From positions 1 to 64,000 of the forward strand of contig JAQWTL010000035.1 in the NCBI GenBank assembly GCA_029242715.1: a DNA stretch of 64,000 bases. Reading direction: 5' to 3'. Shown one piece after another: positions 45,662 through 54,896 of this stretch. Source of the stretch: Phycisphaerales bacterium. Its GTDB lineage: Bacteria; Planctomycetota; Phycisphaerae; Phycisphaerales; SM1A02. Both the position numbers and the translations under genes were made by a program. Numbering within the stretch: the stretch's first letter is position 1; every line of letters begins with the position of its first letter. The notes beneath the pieces are model-generated. The model searched no databases. It had not been told where the DNA came from and was given only the letters and a program-made list of their open reading frames with translations.

Positions 45662-46846
45662 ATGTCACTACCAAATCAGCCTCTTCAAATTCTTGCGTTC
45701 GAAGGATGGGATGCCGGATCTCATTCTCAGGTGCGCCATGCCATCTCCCAGTACTCAAGGCACGATTGGCATTGGGTAACCAAGCCCGGCCGGGCGTGGA
45801 AGTGGAGATTGAGAACAGGCGCTGTTGACCTTCTGGCAGATGCGAGTCATCGAGGCCTGTTGAAAGTGAGACCGAATCTCATTTTCGCCACGTCCATGGT
45901 TTCAGTGGGGGATCTCAGGTCGTTGCTCCCAACGGGTATGAGAGATGTGCCAATCATCATCTACATGCATGAGAACCAAGCGGCATATCCATTTCGTCAT
46001 GCAACTCACATGGAGAAGGAGCGTGACTACCAGTTCGCATTGACGAATCTCACCAGTTGTTTGAGTGCTGATCGTGTCCTGTGGAACAGTGCATGGAATC
46101 GTGATTCCTTCCTGGACGGGATTGATGGATTGCTGGGCAAGTCGCCAGAGAAGACATGTGCTGATGCATGTCGTTGCATCATGGGCAAGTCGGAGATCTG
46201 CTGGCCGCCGGTAGATCATCCAGATGCCGTGAATGAGCAAGTTTTACATAACAGGCCGGGGCTGGATAACAGCGGACCCTTGGTTTCAGGGGCTCAAGCA
46301 GGATCTACAGTGAAGGAAGCGAGGGGTGACCATGTCCGTATCGTGTGGCCACACAGGTGGGAGCATGACAAGGGGCCAGACACTCTCCTGAGACTGGCCA
46401 GGTTCCTGCGGCACCGACAGCCCGGTCGCTATCGATGGACACTGTTAGGTGAGCAGTTTCGGGCGATCCCAGAATCCCTGGAACGATTCCAGAGTGAATT
46501 CAAGGATGACATCGACCATGCCGGCTGGGTCGAATCCAGGGAGGCTTACTGGTCTCATCTGAGGGAGGCCGACTGGGTGCTTTCCACAGCCAGGCATGAG
46601 TTCTTTGGCATTGCTGTGGTGGAAGCCATGCTGGCTGGATGTCTGCCTTGGCTGCCCAGGAGATTGAGTTATCCGGAGATCCTGCCGGCTCAGGCCAGGG
46701 AGCTTTGTCCATCCAGGCCAATCAAGGATGAAGCGGATGTCCGCAAGGCCATGAGCAAGCATCTGATGGCAGCAAGCCCAGGGGTGGCGGTGGATACCAT
46801 TGATTCGCAGATCGAAGACCACGCCAGCTCAAATCCGGCCTGCTGA
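45662..46846 (+). CDS. DUF3524 glycosyltransferase, queuosine-tRNA mannosyltransferase-like
   Basis: The product has 394 residues. The N-terminal DUF3524 part (ILAFEGWDAGSHSQVRHAI, WHWVTKPGRAWKWRLRTGA, IIYMHENQAAYPFRH, FALTNLTSCLSADRVLWNS) and a GT-B part (VWPHRWEHDKGPDT, TARHEFFGIAVVEAM with the E-x7-E pair) match the GTDC1/QTMAN family, which mannosylates queuosine in tRNA-Asp in animals. Bacterial members exist but their activity is less tested. No queuosine synthesis genes are in the window. Confidence 0.8.
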   Translation: MSLPNQPLQILAFEGWDAGSHSQVRHAISQYSRHDWHWVTKPGRAWKWRLRTGAVDLLADASHRGLLKVRPNLIFATSMVSVGDLRSLLPTGMRDVPIIIYMHENQAAYPFRHATHMEKERDYQFALTNLTSCLSADRVLWNSAWNRDSFLDGIDGLLGKSPEKTCADACRCIMGKSEICWPPVDHPDAVNEQVLHNRPGLDNSGPLVSGAQAGSTVKEARGDHVRIVWPHRWEHDKGPDTLLRLARFLRHRQPGRYRWTLLGEQFRAIPESLERFQSEFKDDIDHAGWVESREAYWSHLREADWVLSTARHEFFGIAVVEAMLAGCLPWLPRRLSYPEILPAQARELCPSRPIKDEADVRKAMSKHLMAASPGVAVDTIDSQIEDHASSNPAC

Positions 46847-46943
46847 CCCCTCTGGCCCCTGTCGCCGATAATGGGCATTACGTAAAACTCGCCCTGAAAG
46901 GGGCTGGCGGGGATACGCTCCCGGGGCATTCAAGGAGGCATCC

Positions 46944-47708
46944 ATGAACATCAAGCGACTGGGTCTGGCATCACTTGCAGCATCAATCATCCTGTCGATC
47001 TTCCTGGTGACAGGCAGCGGACTGGCTCATGACGATGAGGCTCAAGACGCTGATGCGCCCAAGCCTGGTGCCTACACACCAACCGCGGACTACCACCGCC
47101 TGGACATGCATGGCTGGCCGGTGCTGGTGAATCCCTCACTTGATGCCCGCCCACAGTTGAAGGCCGACACCTTGGCTTTGCTGGATGATCACCTGTACAG
47201 AATCACCAGGAAGATCCCGCAGCCGGCCCTGGATCGGATTCGCCAGATTGAGATCTGGGTTGAGCTCGACATGCATAAGACCGCTTGCATGTGCTACCAC
47301 GTCTCAAAGGACTGGCTTATTCCCAATGGGTACAACCCAGACAAAGAAGGCTCTGTCGAGGTTGGTAACGCTCAGGCATTCCTGGACTGGACGCAAGGTC
47401 AGCCCTGGATGGTCCTCCATGAACTCGCCCATGGCTATCACGATCAGGTCTTCGGTTATGACGACCCTGCTATCAAGGCGGCCTGGCAAGCTAAAGTTGA
47501 TGAAGGCGACTATGACGAAGTTTTACATATCTCGGGCAAGCCCCGGAAGCACTACGCCCTGACCAACCAGATGGAGTACTTCGCCGAAACGACGGAGTCC
47601 TATTTCGGCTGCAATGACTTCTACCCCTTCGTAAGGGGTGAGTTGATGCAGGCTGATCCCAAGGGTGTTGAGCTCATGGAAGCAACCTGGATCAGGCACC
47701 GAGACTGA
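46944..47708 (+). CDS. Secreted zinc metallopeptidase-like protein
   Basis: The product has 254 residues with a signal peptide (1-28) and a strong AAGGAGG site before ATG 46944. The zinc site is HELAH (His159, Glu160, His163), and a downstream QMEYFAETTES (Glu211 or Glu215) is the probable third ligand, as in the anthrax lethal factor / Pro-Pro endopeptidase-like fold. A Cys pair at CMC (115-117) is present. The substrate is unknown. Confidence 0.8.
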   Translation: MNIKRLGLASLAASIILSIFLVTGSGLAHDDEAQDADAPKPGAYTPTADYHRLDMHGWPVLVNPSLDARPQLKADTLALLDDHLYRITRKIPQPALDRIRQIEIWVELDMHKTACMCYHVSKDWLIPNGYNPDKEGSVEVGNAQAFLDWTQGQPWMVLHELAHGYHDQVFGYDDPAIKAAWQAKVDEGDYDEVLHISGKPRKHYALTNQMEYFAETTESYFGCNDFYPFVRGELMQADPKGVELMEATWIRHRD

Positions 47709-47840
47709 TCCTCCGGTTCAGGCACGTTCACTGTCATCGTTACAGCATTGAAACAGACAGGTCGGCCGACAGTACGTATGATCTGGTGACGGTTACAGGA
47801 ACCCGCTGATCGGCCTTCCAGATCCCAGGAGAGTTCACTC

Positions 47841-48278
47841 ATGAAGACATGCTTTTTCAACCTGGCGGCAATTGTCCTGCTGATCTCCCTTGCCGGCATG
47901 GGAACCTCGGGCTGTGCGGCCGGCCAGCCCAAGGCATCTGCTCCCGCCCGGGTCATTGACCTCACCGAGGTGGGCGTTGCGGCGCCTCATGGCGATCCGC
48001 TTCCGACACCTGGATCAACCCGGACGATCGTGCCCTGGGATGACGCCGCGATCCTCACGGTCCTTCCCGCGAACGATCCCATGGCCGGGGCCCTCGTCGT
48101 GCTGTACGGAAAGAGCTGGAAGATCGATGACGGTGATGCGCACCTGGTGTACCTGCTTGAATCACCGGGCCCGGACATCGAGCCGGTCTCGCTCCAGTGG
48201 AAGCCCAACGCTGACGGTCAGTTGCATGCTTTCGCCCGCGTGAATGGTCAACTGCGCAGCTACGACTTTGACCGGTAA
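47841..48278 (+). CDS. Small lipoprotein of unknown function
   Basis: The product has 145 residues. The signal ends in a lipobox-like LAGMGTSGC (Cys25). The mature part is short and beta-rich (AGALVVLYGKSWKIDDGDAHLVYLLE). No family is recognised. AGGAGAG lies near ATG 47841. A C-run (48289-48298) and a terminator for the opposite strand follow. Confidence 0.7.
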   Translation: MKTCFFNLAAIVLLISLAGMGTSGCAAGQPKASAPARVIDLTEVGVAAPHGDPLPTPGSTRTIVPWDDAAILTVLPANDPMAGALVVLYGKSWKIDDGDAHLVYLLESPGPDIEPVSLQWKPNADGQLHAFARVNGQLRSYDFDR

Positions 48279-48324
48279 ACGTCTTCTTCCCCCCCCCCGT
48301 CCCCCGCCGGTCTTGATGGTCATG

Positions 48325-48362
48325 AGAACCGCCCCCACATCCATGTACGGATGCAGGGGCGG
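48325..48362 (-). terminator. Terminator of the 48389-50281 dockerin gene
   Basis: The arms 48329-48342 and 48349-48362 pair fully only on the minus strand, where both mismatches become G-U wobbles. The U-run is weak. Confidence 0.7.
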
Positions 48363-48388
48363 CAATAAAACTCAATGATTTACTGGGC

Positions 48389-50281
48389 TCACGGAGTCCA
48401 ATGACTCAGCAGGATCAGCAAATCATCGACGCCAATGATGCCATCTTCATTGAGGTCGCCATCTCCGTTGTCGTTGCCAAAGTCGGCAAGCAAAGCCAGG
48501 AGATCGTCAATGGCCACGACGCCATCACCATTCAGATCGCCTTCGACCGGTTCGAGATCACGAATCTGTTTCCAGCCATCAGTGCCATGGATCTCAGGAT
48601 CGTAGTTGGTACGACTGCCGGTCATTACTGACTTGCCGCTAATGGCCTGATTCATGAATGGATGATCATCAACGATCGACCAGTTTTCCTGACTGCGACG
48701 GAAAAGCGTCATGCCTTGCTGCCCGAAAGCCATCAGGTCACCTTCATCATTGAACTGGATGGAGGAAATGGTGCCATCGGTCCAGATCAGATCGAGTTCA
48801 ATCAACTGACCGCCCTCTGGCTTGCAGAGACTGATTCCACCATCTTCGCCCAGCAATGCCAGTGGCATTTCCGGATTGCCAGTCATTGCGATCCCCTTGA
48901 TGGCGACATCACTACGCCACCCCTGAGGCATGACATACATGTTGGGCTCCATGTCAAGGATCATGGGGATCTGATAGACCGCCTGTTCGTTACTGCCAGG
49001 CTGGCCATTGCCGGCAACCCAGCAACTCCTTGTGGCGTCATCGATGGCCAGGTATTCGGGCTGACCAGGTATCTGAACAGTCTTTGGCTGCGGGGAATTC
49101 TCGCCCTGCTCTGCGAATGGATGGAGACGGCTGAGTTGGCCATCGCCAAGCACGATCATGGCGTGATCAGGACCAAAGGTGATCTGTTTGCCAGGGTGTG
49201 GTAAATCGAACTCTGTGACCTGATGGTTGCTTATGCGAACGCCGTAAGCCTTGGATGGCGTTTGGCTGTCCAGATACCAGATCATGTTGTTGAAAGGACC
49301 CACGGTGAAATCACGCAGATTTTCAACCTGATTTGCGGGCACTGCTGGGGGTGATTCTAAGACGCCGTCAAGTACACCGGCCCATGTGACCCTGAAGATT
49401 CCAAAGCTGGAATCCCATGAATAACAGGAACGGGGTCGCACATGGACAACGCAATCGATCATTCTGTATTTGCCGCCACTTGTTCTCATGATGCGGCTTC
49501 CTGTTCGGCCGCCTTTGAACATGGCGCCAAACAAGGTGCTGGCCGGTGTGTAGAGGACCGCATCAACGTCATATTCTCGATTTTCAAAATTGGACTGGGC
49601 GCTTGAATTGGAGCTGTCATCGGGATCCCGGTAACTGATCTCTCGAGTACTGCCGTCACGGTAGCCATGCGTGAAGGTGACATAGTGGCCGCCAGTACGA
49701 TCAAGTACTTCACGTCCCCAGACATCTATGCCAATACAGTCGTATATGCCATAGCCCATGGCTGTAATTGCGCCATTGACATCATTCTCAACGATGCTTC
49801 GAAGAGTTGGCCCTGTCGTATTGGTTGCAAGATTCTGAGTGACGTTAAATACGCCTGGTGTTCGGCAACTGAGGAAATACTCGATCGCATCGTAGCCATC
49901 CATGTGGCCCGTGCCGGTCATGGCATCTGTACCTGCGAATGCGGCCAGATTGGCGATGTGGGTAGTTACAAGGTCGTAGTCTTCCTCTTTTTCCCAATCC
50001 GCTGCAGTCAGGCCAACTTCGGGATAACCATGGGTTCCGATGTAGCCAAGGAGATTGGTGAGTGCTGTTGGAACGCAGTACATGCCACCTGGGTCACCAT
50101 CGTCATCGGTGCCAAGAGTGTCGCGAACCTGGTCGAAATCAGGCATGTGTGCAACACGAAAATGGTAGTTGCTGCTTGATACATACGTACTTTGAAGAAC
50201 ATCAGCAGGCGCCACATGTGAAAAGGCTGTAGCGACTGCTGTTGCCGCTGCTGTAGCGACGAGTAATTGCTTAGGGGACAT
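48389..50281 (-). CDS. Secreted C39-peptidase-like protein with dockerin, copy A
   Basis: The product has 630 residues with a signal peptide (1-26). A C39-like cysteine-peptidase domain (about 40-225) has Cys69 in MYCVPTALTNLLGY, His199 in GGHYVTFTHGYRDG and Asp219 in YRDPDD. A beta-propeller-like region (about 300-560) follows, then a dockerin (about 575-630, DLNGDGVVAIDDLLALLADFG). Copy B at 54897 shares this layout and many stretches. The substrate is unknown; the propeller may bind a partner. The leader has a 13-nt box (50305-50317) shared with copy B. Confidence 0.78.
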   Translation of the reverse strand: MSPKQLLVATAAATAVATAFSHVAPADVLQSTYVSSSNYHFRVAHMPDFDQVRDTLGTDDDGDPGGMYCVPTALTNLLGYIGTHGYPEVGLTAADWEKEEDYDLVTTHIANLAAFAGTDAMTGTGHMDGYDAIEYFLSCRTPGVFNVTQNLATNTTGPTLRSIVENDVNGAITAMGYGIYDCIGIDVWGREVLDRTGGHYVTFTHGYRDGSTREISYRDPDDSSNSSAQSNFENREYDVDAVLYTPASTLFGAMFKGGRTGSRIMRTSGGKYRMIDCVVHVRPRSCYSWDSSFGIFRVTWAGVLDGVLESPPAVPANQVENLRDFTVGPFNNMIWYLDSQTPSKAYGVRISNHQVTEFDLPHPGKQITFGPDHAMIVLGDGQLSRLHPFAEQGENSPQPKTVQIPGQPEYLAIDDATRSCWVAGNGQPGSNEQAVYQIPMILDMEPNMYVMPQGWRSDVAIKGIAMTGNPEMPLALLGEDGGISLCKPEGGQLIELDLIWTDGTISSIQFNDEGDLMAFGQQGMTLFRRSQENWSIVDDHPFMNQAISGKSVMTGSRTNYDPEIHGTDGWKQIRDLEPVEGDLNGDGVVAIDDLLALLADFGNDNGDGDLNEDGIIGVDDLLILLSHWTP

Positions 50282-50593
50282 TGTGCTGGCTCCAAGAGAA
50301 TTGGGGCCGATGCGCGAAGCAGCCCACTTGCCGGGATATCCGTTCAGGGATTCCCGGCATAAGTAATCTGTTGGGTATACGCCATCTTGTCAGTAGATTT
50401 CCCCCGCAGTTCAATAAAACTATTTTGTCATTTTACATGCGAGATTGGTGGATCTCGTTCTGGTTGTTGAAAACAGGATGCGATGCCACTCCCCCACCGT
50501 TCTTCGTCAACAAAACCCTCCCCCAGTCCGCAATGTACGTGGGGGCGTGGAAGCATTGACCAGGATGCTCTGAGGCATCGGGCTCAGCTTGCG
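50282..50593. other. 312-bp gap between dockerin genes
   Basis: It holds the leader of copy A, with a hairpin TGCCGGGA...TCCCGGCA (50329-50365) and the shared GGCCGATGCGCGA box (50305-50317). Nearer 50480-50590 is a short GC-rich stretch after the next gene's stop, with no clear terminator. Confidence 0.4.
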
Positions 50594-52708
50594 TTACTCA
50601 TCCTCATTCAGTTCGATCAACAACGTTCCTGTGCCGAAGTTGCCTTCTTCCCAGCCACCGATTCGGATCAGGTACTGGTTGGACAGGAGCACCGGCACCT
50701 CCAGATAGGAGGAGTAGTCGGGGCAGTCTTCGAAGTCGTCGTTGCAACCCAGCACAACTTGATCCACGCAATCGATACCGTCGTAGATGGCGAAATCGGT
50801 GTCGTAGTCGGCCGTGCCGCACGTGCTGAGTACCAGCGTGCCATTCGCAGCCGGACTGTAGATCGCCCAGATGTCGTTACCGATCTCGCCTTCATCGTAG
50901 TACGCGCACTCCGGATCGATCGGACCGTCGGTCGTCGCCAGGCGAGTATCAAAGGCCACGTTACCTTCGGTGACTTCGCTGGCATCGGCACACGCGTCAG
51001 CCATCAGTGGGCATTCGGCACAACTCTGGCCGCCGGTCAGTGAAAGACCTCCCTGGTCAACACAGGACTCCGGCAATACGTCCTCGACACACGAGCCATC
51101 GGTCAGGCAACAGGCCCCGAGTTCGGGACAGTTGGCCGTCGCGCATTGACTCTCATCGCCCTGCCAATCCCCACCAATGGCCAGGCAATCTTCTTCAAGG
51201 AGTTCGTCCTGGCAACCAGCCTGAGCCAGGCAGCATGCACCTTTGGGGCGACAATCCTGGCCCCACCCATCGATCAGCATGAGTAGATCGTTGACCGTGA
51301 CGCAACAGTCTTGGTCGATGTCACCAATGGGTTGCCAGGTTCCGTCACCACATTGAGCCCAGTTGGCCAGTACCAGCAGCACATCATCTGTGGTGACCTG
51401 GAGATCACCGTTGATATCCCGCGGACACGGGCCCGGTGGCAAGGTGCATGGATCAATGGGTTCTGTGCGAGGCACCAGGCTCACGACCGTCATATCCGAT
51501 GGCATGCCGGGCATGAAGGAGTCCAACTCAATCAGGCCTTTGATTGGCTCGATGTTGGCTCGGAAGCTGAATGAGTAGGTCGTTCCCCATCGAATGGCAT
51601 TGGCCCAGGGATCGGTCGACCAATCATCCGTTGACCATGTGACCGAGGAGTCATCGATCTGGCTGAGCCAGTCGGTTCCGGCGACCGAGTCCCCGCTGTG
51701 ATAATCGATATCACTGAAACTGACTCCCTCGACTGTTGCCGCCTCGCTGAAGGGAACACGCAGCGAGCGAATGGATCCACCGTAGTCAAGGTTCTCGACG
51801 GCATACTCGTATCGGTACCAGCCATCACCCTCGTCCTGTACACGAACGGCTATGAGGACTCGGCCATCACCGGGCACCTGTATCTCTGAAACAAACACGT
51901 CCGGGTCCATGTCGGCCCAGGTTCGCAGGACAGGCTGGCCGACAATGGTCTGATCCTCAAGCACCAGGACCCAGGTGTCTCCGGAGGGGACGAATGAGAT
52001 GCGTCGAGACGAGAAGTTGTTGAGCTGGTTACCGGAGACCGTTTCATGTGGGGTCAGTACGTGGGCTTCTGCAAAGTAGACGGCTCCGGGATACACCGCG
52101 GGATCCATGTCATCGTGAAGGACGTTCAGCCGTCTGAAAATCGTGTCGCCGGTGTCTTCCCATCCATCTGGTGGAAAGGGGAAGGCAGCGGGCCAGGGGT
52201 CGACTTCCAGTCGCGAGCCTGAGAGGCTTTGCATTCCATTCCAGGAAGCGTTGTAGGCATCCGAGCAGCCGACTCCCAGATGTGACCAATCGGCCGGCTC
52301 GCAACCGCATCCGCAGCTGTCATCCTGCACCGCGCCGAAGCCGTGTTTGAGCCAGGTCAGCCCGATCTGCTGGATTCTTCCATCGTGTACGCGGTAGAGC
52401 GACCTGTCGAAGACCGGATGATCGGGTGTTTCAGCAATCCAGTTGACAACCTCATCGCCGACATTGCAGACATCGGTACCGATCGAGAAGGCCGCTCGAT
52501 TCCCAATGCTGCCATAGGAAATGGCATCGAAGATGTCGCCGACGACCAGGTCAGGCCCGGAGTTGAGGCAATCAACGCCCGAGTTGGCCCCGGCATGATG
52601 CCAGGGCAGAAGAATGACAGCGGCAGCTAATAGTCCAGCTGTACTCTGGAATAAACGAACTCTGTTGCGTCGCTGTCCGATCCCTCTTGGTTCAAGGTTG
52701 TTCCTCAT
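50594..52708 (-). CDS. Secreted dockerin protein with Cys-rich repeats, paralogue of the 11801 product
   Basis: The product has 704 residues with a signal peptide (about 1-43). The first half (about 50-410) matches the 11801 gene (VHDGRIQQIGLTWLKHGFGAVQ, VGCSDAYNASWNG, DIDYHSGDSVAGTDWLSQ). An internal dockerin (about 425-485) is followed by two GACCL repeats (C-rich, about 35 residues each) and an NDIWAIYSPAANG... DTDFAIYDGIDC beta module like that in the 19273 and 21462 products. The dockerin is internal rather than C-terminal. Confidence 0.8.
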   Translation of the reverse strand: MRNNLEPRGIGQRRNRVRLFQSTAGLLAAAVILLPWHHAGANSGVDCLNSGPDLVVGDIFDAISYGSIGNRAAFSIGTDVCNVGDEVVNWIAETPDHPVFDRSLYRVHDGRIQQIGLTWLKHGFGAVQDDSCGCGCEPADWSHLGVGCSDAYNASWNGMQSLSGSRLEVDPWPAAFPFPPDGWEDTGDTIFRRLNVLHDDMDPAVYPGAVYFAEAHVLTPHETVSGNQLNNFSSRRISFVPSGDTWVLVLEDQTIVGQPVLRTWADMDPDVFVSEIQVPGDGRVLIAVRVQDEGDGWYRYEYAVENLDYGGSIRSLRVPFSEAATVEGVSFSDIDYHSGDSVAGTDWLSQIDDSSVTWSTDDWSTDPWANAIRWGTTYSFSFRANIEPIKGLIELDSFMPGMPSDMTVVSLVPRTEPIDPCTLPPGPCPRDINGDLQVTTDDVLLVLANWAQCGDGTWQPIGDIDQDCCVTVNDLLMLIDGWGQDCRPKGACCLAQAGCQDELLEEDCLAIGGDWQGDESQCATANCPELGACCLTDGSCVEDVLPESCVDQGGLSLTGGQSCAECPLMADACADASEVTEGNVAFDTRLATTDGPIDPECAYYDEGEIGNDIWAIYSPAANGTLVLSTCGTADYDTDFAIYDGIDCVDQVVLGCNDDFEDCPDYSSYLEVPVLLSNQYLIRIGGWEEGNFGTGTLLIELNEDE

Positions 52709-52913
52709 GTCCTCTGCACTCCAAGGTATTCATATCTTCATCATGCAGCGATTACGGCGTGCTGTTCAAGAGAAAATCCCGGCAAGCCATGATGCAAATC
52801 GCCAAGCGAGGTCGTGCTGGAAGGAATCGCTGATTCGGGGGGGCAGCAGCCGGGGTCGAACAGACACGGATCGCACCAAGGATAGTTGAAATGGGTTGTC
52901 GATCCGATGGCCG

Positions 52914-54731
52914 TCAAGGGCAGATGCCGTAGGAGCCCAGCAGGATCAACAGGTCATCGATGTCGACCACCCAGTCGCCGTTGAGATCGCCGAAGCATGG
53001 TTGCGGGCAGTCCACGCAGTCGCCGTTGGCGCCAAGCCATTCACCCAGGTTGTCCGTGCAGTCCGATTCGGAGGCATTCATGATGCACCCACTGGCCAGG
53101 CAGCATGGGCCCACTTCGGTCGGCGGCGGACAATCTGCACACGCGGCGTTGGCCAGCCAGTCACCACCGGCATCCACGCAGTCCTGTTCCCAGGTCTGCA
53201 GGCAACCTTCACAGAGACAGCAGGCTCCTGTGTCAGGACAGTCGTCGCAACTCGTATCGTTGCCAAGCCAGTTGCCCCCAATGAACAGGCATTCGTCCTG
53301 CGAGAGAAGGATGCAGCCACTCGCCAGACAGCAGGCTCCTGGTTGTGGTGGTGGAATGCACGCTGTGCAATCCGTTCCACTCCCCTGCCAATCGCCATCA
53401 ACATCCTCGCAGTTGATTGGATCTGTAATGGCGCAGTTGGAGGCACCGCGAAATTCCTCATTGAGGCAGCAGGCCCCATTGATGATTGACAGACAGTCAT
53501 TACAGCTTGAACCGCTGCCAAGCCAGGTGCTTCCGGCAATGTCTTCGCAATCAACCTGGGTGATGATGCTGCAGTCGGGCCAGACACAACAGGCACCCGT
53601 CATGCAGATCTCGCTGATCTCATTTCCTCCACCATTGGACCAGGGGCCGACAATCTGGTCTGGCGTGTTGTCGCACACCAAGGTCTCGGCCAGGGTGACC
53701 AGTCCCATGTCGCTGTAAAGTCCCCCGCCTATTCCCCCGGCGGAGTTGGATGTGATTCGGCAATTGGTGATGGTCATGTTGGAAGTGGATCCAAAGATCC
53801 AGAAGGCGCCACCATTGCCTGCGCTGTGGTTATAGCTGACGATACAGTTGTCGAAAATCGCTTGGCCGAGCTGGTAGACCGCGACTGCTCCGGCAAATCC
53901 GGTAGCGACATTGTCGCTGATGACGGTGTCCACGAAAATCGGGGTGGCGTTGAGAAACAGGTACGCTCCGCCACCATACTCGGCCGTATTGCCATAGATA
54001 TTGCATTGGTTGATCGTCGGGGACTGGTTGCGGATGTAGACGCCGCCGCCCTGGACGCTGCTGTTGCCGGAAATCGTACAGTTGATGAACTGGCTATCGG
54101 AGTACATGAAGACGGCGCCGCCGCCCCAGTAGCTTCCGTTGCCGATGATCTCGCAGTTGGTAACGATTGAGGAGTTGCCGAGGCAGTACATGCCACCCGC
54201 ATAGCTGTTGGCCGACGTGTTGTCCGGGGTGCTGTTGTTCATGATGGTGCAGCCGGACATCGAGTTGGTGCCTCGCAGCATCACGCCGCCACCTGCCCAC
54301 GCGACGTTGTCGATGATGGTGCAGTCGATGATGGCGGCAGCCGTGTCCGTGGCGCACCAGATACCGCCACCTTCATCGTTGATGTTCGGGTCTGTTATCC
54401 GTCCGTTGCGAATGGTAAATCCCTTGATCACGGAGTCGCTGGTCTCGCCGCCGGTGAAGGCCACGCCTCTTCGGACGTCCTGTCCATCGATGACGGTCAC
54501 GCCAGGTCCGTTACTGGAACGCACGGTGATCGACTTACCGAGGAAGTCGACGACATTGTTTCCGGTTCCGGTCCAGGTGCCAGGGGCTACGACGACTTCA
54601 TCACCATTGATGGCAACATCAATGGCATCCTGGATCGTCGGGTGATCAGCTGGAACGTTGATGGTGGCGGCTGAAGCAGTCCCGGCCAGCAGCAGGCTGA
54701 TGCCGATCAACGAGGTAATGAGCAGTCGCAT
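52914..54731 (-). CDS. Secreted beta-helix protein with five Cys-rich repeats and half dockerin
   Basis: The product has 605 residues with a signal peptide (about 1-21) and GGAGGAGAG before ATG 54731. A beta-helix (about 22-380) opens with INVPADHPTIQDAIDVAINGD. Five repeats of about 38 residues follow, each of form GACC..xxC...C...GGxW.G...C..C. The end has a single dockerin repeat (DLNGDWVVDIDDLLILLGSYG). The repeats probably form disulfide-linked modules. Function is unknown. Confidence 0.78.
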   Translation of the reverse strand: MRLLITSLIGISLLLAGTASAATINVPADHPTIQDAIDVAINGDEVVVAPGTWTGTGNNVVDFLGKSITVRSSNGPGVTVIDGQDVRRGVAFTGGETSDSVIKGFTIRNGRITDPNINDEGGGIWCATDTAAAIIDCTIIDNVAWAGGGVMLRGTNSMSGCTIMNNSTPDNTSANSYAGGMYCLGNSSIVTNCEIIGNGSYWGGGAVFMYSDSQFINCTISGNSSVQGGGVYIRNQSPTINQCNIYGNTAEYGGGAYLFLNATPIFVDTVISDNVATGFAGAVAVYQLGQAIFDNCIVSYNHSAGNGGAFWIFGSTSNMTITNCRITSNSAGGIGGGLYSDMGLVTLAETLVCDNTPDQIVGPWSNGGGNEISEICMTGACCVWPDCSIITQVDCEDIAGSTWLGSGSSCNDCLSIINGACCLNEEFRGASNCAITDPINCEDVDGDWQGSGTDCTACIPPPQPGACCLASGCILLSQDECLFIGGNWLGNDTSCDDCPDTGACCLCEGCLQTWEQDCVDAGGDWLANAACADCPPPTEVGPCCLASGCIMNASESDCTDNLGEWLGANGDCVDCPQPCFGDLNGDWVVDIDDLLILLGSYGICP

Positions 54732-54825
54732 GGTTCTTCTCTCCTCCTGCCAGAGCCAATAGCCCGGCGCGGACATTCCCATCGTCTCGCAACAGCTGGA
54801 TCCAGGCAAGGAAAATACACAAGGA

Positions 54826-54857
54826 CAGCCCCCCTGGCACTGTGGCCAAGGGGGCTG
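54826..54857 (-). terminator. Terminator of the 54897-56783 gene
   Basis: The arms 54826-54838 and 54845-54857 (CAGCCCCC...) pair on the minus strand with one G-U. A T-containing tail follows. Confidence 0.7.
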
Positions 54858-54896
54858 CGTCACAAATCAAGTCAAGCAAGGCGGAAAGCGGCTGGA

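Noticed and set aside
48289-48298. Run of ten C
   Set aside because: It may be a sequencing homopolymer; it falls outside coding sequence and has no clear role.
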